Positions 1-4,866 of a DNA stretch of 5,002 nt are shown here, one piece after another. The stretch is from Deltaproteobacteria bacterium (GTDB lineage: Bacteria > UBA10199 > DSSB01): positions 1-5,002 of the forward strand of contig JAGRNM010000127.1 of assembly GCA_020440745.1 (NCBI GenBank), read 5' to 3'. The first letter of the stretch is position 1. The number at the start of each line of letters is the position of its first letter. A program made the position numbers and the translations under genes. Below the pieces are notes generated by a model that was given only the letters and a program-made list of their open reading frames with translations, was not told the origin of the DNA and ran no database searches.

Positions 1-1
1 T

Positions 2-427
2 AATCGTTATTTGAAAGGTAAGGAGAGGGTTCAGTTTCTTAGACGTAATGTTAAGTATTATAGTCCCTTCTTTTTGTTTATGATGTCGATTATGGTGGTG
101 ACAGGTGCTTGGCGTTTGACTGACTATAAGACGGCTTTTGGTCTGAGGTATTTTGAAGAAGTCTCTACGGTATTAATCGGAAAGTTAGTTATTTTTTTGG
201 TGGTCTACCTTTTGGCTGCTTATCAAAGTTTTGGTTTGGGACTGAGGATTACTGGACAAGGGGATAAGGCGATGGAAGACGAAGTTGATGCTCAGTTGGT
301 GGATCGAGTGGTTTCCCGTATGCGTTTGATTGCAACGATTAATTTAGTTTTAATGACGCTTACAGCTGCTGTGGGATTGATCTTAAGTCGTATCCCTTAT
401 TTTAAGATGGGCGGTTTAGGTCATTAA
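2..427 (+). CDS. Integral membrane protein, C-terminal part (5' end cut by window edge)
   Basis: The frame is open to the left edge. The first possible start in view is a TTG at 11 with no ribosome binding site in the few bases before it, so I treat the gene as partial. Numbering from that TTG, there are three clear hydrophobic segments at about residues 19-36, 53-76 and 105-125. They are joined by a short polar loop and by a charged stretch (about 83-104, rich in D, E and R). Basic residues precede the first segment (FLRRNVKYY), and GK sits at the start of the second. Function is not recognised. The helix pattern loosely recalls small four-helix CopD-like membrane proteins, but I see no metal-binding motif and would not assign that family. 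The gene ends at TAA 425-427, three bases before the stop of the convergent rarA, leaving no room for a separate terminator. Coding status is fairly secure; function is unknown. Confidence 0.75.
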   Translation, partial: NRYLKGKERVQFLRRNVKYYSPFFLFMMSIMVVTGAWRLTDYKTAFGLRYFEEVSTVLIGKLVIFLVVYLLAAYQSFGLGLRITGQGDKAMEDEVDAQLVDRVVSRMRLIATINLVLMTLTAAVGLILSRIPYFKMGGLGH

Positions 428-430
428 GGA

Positions 431-1672
431 CTATTTCTTTAGTTTTTCTTTTAAAAATTTTTTTCCTATTAATTTTTCTGGTAGGCATTCCATTTTAGCC
501 GATCCTTCTGGATTGCTATGGGCGTAGGCATAGCCTTTGCCATAGTTTAGTTCTTTCATTAATTGGGTAGGAGCGTTTCTTAAATGAAGAGGGACAGGTA
601 AGGGTCCCATTTCTTGTAAAGCCTCTTTAGCTTTTTGATAGGCTTGGTAACTGGCGTTGCTTTTGGGTGCTTGGGCTAAGTAGATGGCTGCATGGGAAAG
701 GTTAATCCAGCCTTCTGCAATACCTACATGGTCAAAGGCTTGGGCCGCAGCTACAGCAATTAAAAGAGCGTGTTTGTCGGCAAGACCTATGTCTTCGCTA
801 GCAAAGATAATCATACGTCTTGCAAGAAAACGAGGGTCTTCTCCCGCTTCGTACATGCGCGCTAAATAATAAACCGTGGCATCCGCCTGACTAGCTCGCA
901 TGCTTTTAATAAAGGCGCTGATAAGATTGTAATGGTCTTCTCCGTCTTTGTCATAATTAAGACTTCTGCTTTGAGCAGCTTCTTGGAGGGTTTGTAGATT
1001 AATTTCTTTTGTATCGGCACTGAGGTTGGCGGCAACTTCTAGGGTGTTTAAAAGTCTTCTAGCATCACCATTGGCTTCTTCTAATAAGGCTTGTTTGGCC
1101 TCTTGGCTTAAGCTTTTGTCTATTTTTTTTAAAGCTCTAGCTAAGACTTGGGCTAAGTCTTCTTTTGATAGGGCTTCTAAAACAATGACTCGGCTACGGC
1201 TTAAAAGAGGATTAATGACTTCAAAACTGGGGTTTTCTGTGGTGGCTCCGATTAAAGTAAGTGTGCCGTCTTCTACATGAGGCAATAGTGCGTCTTGTTG
1301 GGCTTTATTAAAGCGGTGAATTTCATCGATAAAAAGGACGCTTTTTTTCTGATGATATTTTAAGGCTTCTCTAGCTTTTTCAACAATCTCTCTTAAGTCT
1401 TTGACGCCTGCTAAGACAGCAGAAAGAGAGAAAAACTCATAGCCGCTTTTTTGAGCTAAGATTCTTGCCAAGGTAGTTTTACCACAACCTGGTGGTCCCC
1501 AAAGGATTAAGGAAGGCAGACTGAGTCCTTGGGTAATTCTTTTAAAGAGTCCTTGGTCTTTTAAAAGTGTTTTTTGCCCTACTACTTGATCCAGGTCCCT
1601 GGGTCTTAGTTGTTCGGCTAGGGGCTTGAGTTGCTGATTTTCTTTTAAGGAGTGGGAAAAAAGATCCTCCAT
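431..1672 (-). CDS. rarA: RarA/MgsA replication-associated recombination AAA+ ATPase
   Basis: RarA (MgsA, homologous to eukaryotic WRNIP1/Mgs1) is a cytoplasmic clamp-loader-like AAA+ ATPase that acts at stalled forks and single-strand gaps, often with SSB. The 413 residues look full length. Visible motifs are Walker A GPPGCGKTT (59-67), Walker B LFIDEIHRFNKAQQDALLP (113-131), sensor-1 region IGATTENPSFE (141-151), the LLSRSRV arginine-finger region (156-162) and sensor-2 GDARRLLN (202-209). The C-terminal tetramerisation domain has the family signatures HYNLISAFIKSMR (247-259), YYLARMYEAGEDPRFLARR (268-286) and FASEDIGLAD (290-299), then LPEKLIGKKF near the end. The stretch S-Q-A-D-A-T (261-266) replaces the more usual S-D-P-D-A-A. 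The ATG is supported by TCAGGAG six bases upstream and by the usual short acidic N-terminus. The gene stands alone on this strand: convergent with the membrane gene at 427, divergent from the small exported protein. Family assignment is very secure. Confidence 0.97.
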   Translation of the reverse strand: MEDLFSHSLKENQQLKPLAEQLRPRDLDQVVGQKTLLKDQGLFKRITQGLSLPSLILWGPPGCGKTTLARILAQKSGYEFFSLSAVLAGVKDLREIVEKAREALKYHQKKSVLFIDEIHRFNKAQQDALLPHVEDGTLTLIGATTENPSFEVINPLLSRSRVIVLEALSKEDLAQVLARALKKIDKSLSQEAKQALLEEANGDARRLLNTLEVAANLSADTKEINLQTLQEAAQSRSLNYDKDGEDHYNLISAFIKSMRASQADATVYYLARMYEAGEDPRFLARRMIIFASEDIGLADKHALLIAVAAAQAFDHVGIAEGWINLSHAAIYLAQAPKSNASYQAYQKAKEALQEMGPLPVPLHLRNAPTQLMKELNYGKGYAYAHSNPEGSAKMECLPEKLIGKKFLKEKLKK

Positions 1673-1678
1673 GAAAGG

Positions 1679-1685
1679 CTCCTGA
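1679..1685 (-). promoter_or_regulatory. Ribosome binding site of rarA
   Basis: Read on the - strand this is TCAGGAG, a strong Shine-Dalgarno match ending six bases before the ATG at 1672. It supports the chosen rarA start over internal alternatives. Confidence 0.75.
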
Positions 1686-1703
1686 TTTTTTAAATCTGCT
1701 TTA

Positions 1704-1736
1704 ATTTTAAAGTCTTATTTTTTGACGCAAGTGCAA
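1704..1736 (-). promoter_or_regulatory. rarA: Possible rarA promoter (weak)
   Basis: On the - strand, TTGCAC (1731-1736) and TTGCGT (1725-1730) stand side by side as -35-like hexamers, and TAAAAT (1704-1709) is a -10-like hexamer. TTGCGT to TAAAAT leaves a 15-base spacer, shorter than ideal; TTGCAC leaves 21, too long. Some promoter must lie here because rarA is divergent from its neighbour, but this assignment is tentative. Confidence 0.22.
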
Positions 1737-1745
1737 AGAATCTAA

Positions 1746-1781
1746 AAAGTTTTTTATGTCTATGGCTTGGCTAAAAACTTT
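1746..1781. repeat. 9-bp inverted repeat in the divergent control region
   Basis: AAAGTTTTT (1746-1754) and AAAAACTTT (1773-1781) are perfect inverted copies separated by 18 bases. The right arm runs into the candidate extended -10 element at 1781-1789, so a protein bound to the dyad would cover the -35 region of the small exported gene and lie upstream of rarA. It may be an operator, but both arms are simple A/T-rich sequence and chance is a real alternative. Confidence 0.4.
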
Positions 1782-1789
1782 GTTATATT
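1781..1789 (+). promoter_or_regulatory. Possible extended -10 promoter element for the small exported protein gene
   Basis: TGTTATATT fits the TGn-TATAAT extended -10 pattern with one mismatch in the hexamer. No good -35 hexamer lies 17 bases upstream, which extended -10 promoters can tolerate. Transcription would begin near 1796, giving a leader of about 75 bases that starts within the hairpin at 1794-1814. Confidence 0.3.
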
Positions 1790-1793
1790 TTTC

Positions 1794-1820
1794 CCCTAGG
1801 AACAGACGCTAGGGCTTTTT
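1794..1820 (+). terminator. Terminator-like hairpin or attenuator in the leader of the small exported gene
   Basis: CCCTAG (1794-1799) and CTAGGG (1809-1814) form a perfect 6-bp stem with a 9-base loop, followed at once by CTTTTT (1815-1820). The stem-plus-U-run form fits an intrinsic terminator read on the + strand, yet no + strand gene precedes it. It could be an attenuator for the gene at 1873, the end of a short RNA begun further upstream, or a stabilising hairpin at the 5' end of the mRNA. The stem is short and the U run only five long, so activity is uncertain. Confidence 0.35.
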
Positions 1821-1859
1821 AAAGTCTTTATAGGCTTCTTTAAGGCTTGGCTCAAGGGA

Positions 1860-1866
1860 AAGGTGG
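1860..1866 (+). promoter_or_regulatory. Ribosome binding site of the small exported protein gene
   Basis: AAGGTGG ends six bases before the ATG at 1873. The in-frame stop TAG at 1831-1833 and the absence of another ATG between it and 1873 support this start. Confidence 0.55.
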
Positions 1867-1872
1867 AACATC

Positions 1873-2154
1873 ATGAAAACTCTTCTTAAGAGGCTTGGCC
1901 TCTTGTGGATTCTCCTTATTACTTTATCCTTATCCTTTCATGCTCCATTATTTGCTGAAACCTGGCAGGGTTTTGTGCAAGGTTCTCCAAAAGTAGGTTT
2001 GGGTATAGAAAATCTCCAAAGTCTTCCTAAGTCTAGTCAAAAAATGGGGGATTCTCTTTGTTCTAAGCTTTGTTTATCTTCTAAAGAAATTAAACTCTTA
2101 AGTCCTTTAGCGACTAAGTCAAGGCTGGGTATGTTTTTTATGATGGAGTTTTAG
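1873..2154 (+). CDS. Small exported protein of unknown function (93 residues, possibly frameshifted)
   Basis: The N-terminus is a convincing Sec signal peptide: basic start MKTLLKR, hydrophobic core LGLLWILLITLSLSF (8-22), and a likely signal peptidase I site after residue 28 (LFA|ETW). The predicted mature part is about 65 residues, polar and lysine/serine-rich, with a C-x3-C pair (C63, C67) that could form a disulfide in the periplasm. I recognise no family. The last residues MFFMMEF look unlike the preceding sequence. They follow a run of six T (2132-2137), and one extra base there would extend the frame with a plausible YDGVLAF stretch to a stop near 2225. The original protein may therefore be longer, either through a real mutation or a sequencing error. 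The ribosome binding site and signal peptide argue that it is a genuine gene. It lies 95 bases before recN on the same strand, so co-transcription is possible. Confidence 0.6.
   Translation: MKTLLKRLGLLWILLITLSLSFHAPLFAETWQGFVQGSPKVGLGIENLQSLPKSSQKMGDSLCSKLCLSSKEIKLLSPLATKSRLGMFFMMEF
1888..1904 (+). other. Stable hairpin within the signal peptide codons
   Basis: AAGAGGC (1888-1894) and GCCTCTT (1898-1904) pair perfectly over 7 bp with a TTG loop, and a flanking T-G wobble can add an eighth pair. It begins 15 bases after the start of the ATG, where mRNA structure can slow initiation or early elongation. No U run follows, so it is not an intrinsic terminator. Confidence 0.4.
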
Positions 2155-2229
2155 CCTTTAATTTTTTTTTATTTCCATCGGGGAAAACTTTACTTCTAGC
2201 TTGCTTCTATTTAAGAATCTTGGATTAAA

Positions 2230-2241
2230 AATCCATGGATT
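2230..2241. promoter_or_regulatory. recN: 12-bp palindrome upstream of recN, possible operator
   Basis: AATCCATGGATT is a perfect palindrome ending eight bases before the recN ATG. It overlaps a direct repeat: TGGATTAAAA occurs at 2221-2230 and again at 2236-2245. recN is a classic DNA-damage-inducible gene in many bacteria, so an operator for LexA or another repressor is a reasonable idea. The site does not match the E. coli CTGT-N8-ACAG LexA box. The palindrome also contains an in-frame ATG followed one codon later by TAA, so it cannot be the recN start. Confidence 0.35.
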
Positions 2242-2249
2242 AAAAGAGC

Positions 2250-3911
2250 ATGCTAAGTCGATTAGAAATCCGCAATTTTGGTGTTATTGAAGAAAGTCAG
2301 CTGGACTTTCAGCCTGGTTTTACTGTGCTTTCGGGTGAGACGGGTTCGGGCAAGTCCATTATTTTGCAGGCTCTTAATTTTGTTTTGGGAGAAAAACTAG
2401 AGGTAGAGGCTTTAAGGGCTGGCAGTCAGGATTTGGAAGTTAGGGCTTCTTTTGAGGTGCCTTTTAGTCCAGAGTTAGAACTTTTATTAAAACACTTAAA
2501 TTTAGACTTAGACGAGACCTGGATTTTTAGTCGTTGTTTAAATCGAGCCGGCAAGACTAAAGCCTACTTTAATAATCAAGTAGTGACTTTAAAAACCCTT
2601 AAAGAACTAGGCTCTTTTCTTTTATTACAAGCTAATCAACACGCAGCTTTAAAACTTTTTGACTCCCAATATACTCTAGGTCTCTTGGATACTTATGGCA
2701 GACATGAGGAGCTTTTAAGTGCTTATACTCAAGCCTATCAAGCTTATCTTACAAGTTATCAAGAGTTGAAAGCCTTAGAGAAGCAGCATCAAGAAGCACA
2801 AGAAAAACAAGATTATTGGACTTATCAATTAAAAGAATTGACCCAAGCTAAACTGCAAGCAGGAGAGCTAGAAAAATTAGAGATTAAAAAACAGCGTCTC
2901 AAAAACAAAGTGCAACTCTTAGAGGCTCTTTCTGCTTTATTACAGCTTGCAAAAGAAGGAGAGTGGAATCTTAGCGAGCAGCTTTCTCAAAGTCTTCATT
3001 GGGCTAATAAAGCTAGTCGTTTGGACGAAAGTTTTGCAGCTAGCTTAGAAAGCTTAGAATCTTTAAATGCAAGTTTAGAGACCCTTAGTCAGGATTGGGA
3101 AAGACAAGTAGAAGAATTAAGTGAGGAGGGAGAAGATTTTGAAGCGAGCGAGACTAGGCTTTTTCAATTAAAACAGTTGGAAAAAAAATACGCAAAAAGT
3201 GTGGAGGAGCTTATTGTTTATGAAGAAGTTTTAAAAGAGCGTTTAGCAGTCTATGAAGATTTTGAATTTCTTCTTAAAGAAGCTCAACAAAAATTACAGC
3301 AGGCCTCGTCTTCTTTAGTTAAAGAGGCTAATCGTTTAAGCCAAGCCAGAAAAAACTCTGTTAAGACTTTAAAAGATCAAGTGTTAGGCCTTTTAGATCG
3401 TTTGGCTCTGCCCAAAACTCGTCTAGAATTGAGACTTCATTCTTTTGAAGACTTGGCCGACTTTTCTCCCCAGGGGGCAGAGGTTTTGCAGATTTGGCTT
3501 AGTTTTAATCCTGGAGAGGACTTGCGTCCTTTTGAAGAAGTAATTAGTGGTGGTGAGTTGAGTCGTTTTCTTTTAGCTTTATTTCTTAGTGCTTATCCCG
3601 CTAGTCCTGCTAAGACTTTTATTTTTGACGAGATTGATAGCGGCGTTGGCGGACAGGCCGCCGAGTTGATGGGGCGTAGGCTTCAGGAACTTAGTCAAAA
3701 AAGTCAGGTCTTAGCTGTCACCCATTTACCTCAGGTGGCGGCTTTGGCTCAGTGGCATTACCGGGTAGAAAAAACCGTCCAAGGGGAACGTACTTTTACA
3801 AGGGTAAAAAACTTAGAAAAAGAAGAAAGGGTGCAGGAGTTGGCCCGCATGTTGGCTGGGCTTCAATTAACGCCCCAGGCCTTAGAGCATGCTAGAGAAA
3901 TGCTTAATTAA
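2250..3911 (+). CDS. recN: DNA repair protein RecN (SMC-like ATPase)
   Basis: RecN is a cytoplasmic SMC-like ATPase that holds DNA ends or sister chromatids together during RecA-dependent double-strand break repair. At 553 residues it is full length. It starts with the typical LEIRNFGVIEE (5-15) and has Walker A GETGSGKS (29-36) and the family block SRCLNRAGKTKAYFN (94-108). Two helical, coiled-coil-like stretches (about 152-220 and 305-375, rich in K, E, Q and L) flank a short hinge-like middle. The second ATPase half has the ABC signature ISGGELSR (432-439), Walker B TFIFDEIDSGVGG (456-468, catalytic E461), the H-loop AVTHLPQVAALA (489-500) and the terminal RVQELARMLAG (527-537). The usual HGQH-x-H motif is altered to N-Q-H-A (129-132). 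An in-frame TAA at 2241-2243 rules out an earlier start; the ribosome binding site is weak (AAAAGAG almost touching the ATG). It is preceded by the small exported gene and followed after 113 bases by the phosphatase gene. Confidence 0.97.
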   Translation: MLSRLEIRNFGVIEESQLDFQPGFTVLSGETGSGKSIILQALNFVLGEKLEVEALRAGSQDLEVRASFEVPFSPELELLLKHLNLDLDETWIFSRCLNRAGKTKAYFNNQVVTLKTLKELGSFLLLQANQHAALKLFDSQYTLGLLDTYGRHEELLSAYTQAYQAYLTSYQELKALEKQHQEAQEKQDYWTYQLKELTQAKLQAGELEKLEIKKQRLKNKVQLLEALSALLQLAKEGEWNLSEQLSQSLHWANKASRLDESFAASLESLESLNASLETLSQDWERQVEELSEEGEDFEASETRLFQLKQLEKKYAKSVEELIVYEEVLKERLAVYEDFEFLLKEAQQKLQQASSSLVKEANRLSQARKNSVKTLKDQVLGLLDRLALPKTRLELRLHSFEDLADFSPQGAEVLQIWLSFNPGEDLRPFEEVISGGELSRFLLALFLSAYPASPAKTFIFDEIDSGVGGQAAELMGRRLQELSQKSQVLAVTHLPQVAALAQWHYRVEKTVQGERTFTRVKNLEKEERVQELARMLAGLQLTPQALEHAREMLN

Positions 3912-4007
3912 TTTTTTTGCTAAATAAAGCTTTTAAAAAGTTTGCTTATTCTTGTAAGTTAAGGTTTTAAATGGTTTCAGGATTTTAGGTCTAGGCAAGT
4001 ATTTGTT

Positions 4008-4024
4008 AGGAGAGCAGAGGCTCC
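4008..4024 (+). promoter_or_regulatory. Ribosome binding site of the PP2C gene, inside a small hairpin
   Basis: AGGAGA (4008-4013) lies 11 bases before the ATG, and AGAGG (4016-4020) lies four bases before it; either could pair with 16S rRNA. The same bases can fold: GAGC (4012-4015) pairs with GCTC (4020-4023) around an AGAG loop, and G4010 can pair with C4024 across a bulged A. This partly hides the binding site and ends at the start codon, so folding could influence translation. Confidence 0.45.
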
Positions 4025-4777
4025 ATGAAAATTCAGTGTTATGGAATTTCTAATGTGGGAATGAAGCGTTCCCAAAACGAAGACAGTTATTTGATCAATG
4101 ATGAAATTGGCCTCTATATGGTAGCGGATGGCATGGGCGGCCATTTAGGAGGTGAATTTGCCTCTAAGCTAGCTGTCACGACAGTAGAAGAGCTACTTTC
4201 AGGCTTTTTAGATCCCGAGGTTACCCAAATCCATGGTGTTAACACAGAGGGTTCGGATGTGGGGGATCGTCTTTTACATGCTATTCAGGAAGCGGGCCGT
4301 CGTATTCATCATGAAAGTCTTTATGACGAAAAATTGCGAGGCATGGGGACCACCGCTGTGGCTGTTCTCTTTGATAATGGTAAGTTTTATGTTGCCCATG
4401 TGGGGGACAGCCGAGCTTATCTATTAAGAGAAAGTGCATTGCAGCAATTGACCGAAGACCATAGTTTGGTCACCGAGCAAGTCAAGGCGGGGATGATTTC
4501 TGCCAAAGACGCCAAAAGTCATAAACTTAAAAACGTGATTACCCGTTCTGTTGGCTATCAAGAAGAAGTAGAAGCCGATCTTAAAGTCCTTGAGGCCCAA
4601 GATGGGGATCGCATTATGATGTGCTCGGACGGTCTTTCTAACCTGGTTGAACATCATGAGATCCAAGAAATCATGAAGGATTTAGAACTCCAGGAAGCTT
4701 GTGAAAAGCTAGTAAAGACCGCCAACGCCCGTGGGGGAGATGACAATATTACGGTCGTTATGTTAGAAGCAGGATGA
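4025..4777 (+). CDS. PP2C-family serine/threonine protein phosphatase (PrpC/Stp type)
   Basis: A metal-dependent (Mn2+/Mg2+) cytoplasmic phosphatase that removes phosphate from Ser/Thr residues, often opposing a Hanks-type kinase. The 250 residues form one catalytic domain, the usual size of bacterial PrpC/Stp proteins, with no membrane segment. The PP2C motifs appear in order: RSQNED (15-20), VADGMGGH (33-40, metal-binding D35), GGEFAS (42-47), MGTTAV (107-112), HVGDSRAYL (125-133), LTEDHSLV (142-149), ITRSVG (172-177), MMCSDGLSNLV (198-208, metal-binding D202) and GGDDNITVV (237-245, D239 and D240). All expected acidic residues are present, so it should be active. The ATG at 4025 fits the family N-terminus and has ribosome binding sequences just upstream. 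It follows recN by 113 bases and precedes a membrane protein gene by 89 bases. No Hanks-type kinase is visible in the window, so its substrate is unknown. The family is certain; the pathway is not. Confidence 0.96.
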   Translation: MKIQCYGISNVGMKRSQNEDSYLINDEIGLYMVADGMGGHLGGEFASKLAVTTVEELLSGFLDPEVTQIHGVNTEGSDVGDRLLHAIQEAGRRIHHESLYDEKLRGMGTTAVAVLFDNGKFYVAHVGDSRAYLLRESALQQLTEDHSLVTEQVKAGMISAKDAKSHKLKNVITRSVGYQEEVEADLKVLEAQDGDRIMMCSDGLSNLVEHHEIQEIMKDLELQEACEKLVKTANARGGDDNITVVMLEAG

Positions 4778-4822
4778 TTTTTTGTATTGATTTTTGTTCT
4801 TTTTTAGGCTTGGAAATCGTGC

Positions 4823-4849
4823 TTGACAAAGAGTGATGAAGCTTTTAAT
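4823..4849 (+). promoter_or_regulatory. Promoter of the downstream membrane protein gene
   Basis: TTGACA (4823-4828) is a perfect -35 consensus. TTTAAT (4844-4849) matches the -10 consensus at five of six positions with a 15-base spacer; TAAAAT (4850-4855) also matches five of six but at 21 bases. With the first pairing, transcription would begin near 4856, about 11 bases before the ATG at 4867. The short spacer is the main weakness. Confidence 0.5.
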
Positions 4850-4866
4850 TAAAATCTAATTTGATC

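Noticed and set aside
684..1280. Two open frames on the + strand (684-869 and 1026-1280) inside rarA
   Set aside because: They lie entirely antisense to a well-conserved AAA+ gene, show no family motifs and reflect its codon pattern.
1673..1872. A structural RNA such as SRP RNA, 6S RNA or tRNA in the divergent spacer
   Set aside because: No cloverleaf, no SRP apical loop sequence and no long paired structure could be found by eye.
2155..2170. Run of nine T after the small exported gene as an intrinsic terminator
   Set aside because: No GC-rich stem precedes the run, so it lacks the hairpin of an intrinsic terminator.
3912..3960. T-rich stretch with AAGCTTTTAAAAAG after recN as a terminator
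   Set aside because: The self-complementary bases leave almost no loop and the stem is nearly all A-T; not convincing.
3942..3972. TTGCTT and TTAAAT as a promoter for the phosphatase gene
   Set aside because: The -10 matches only four of six positions and the 19-base spacer is long; too weak to list.
4233..4666. Open frames overlapping the phosphatase gene (4233-4427 on +, 4424-4666 on -)
   Set aside because: Both lie within the conserved PP2C coding sequence, in other frames, with no recognisable protein features.
4778..4812. T-rich repeats after the phosphatase gene as a terminator
   Set aside because: TGATTTTTTG and TTGATTTTTG are direct, not inverted, repeats, and no stem is visible.
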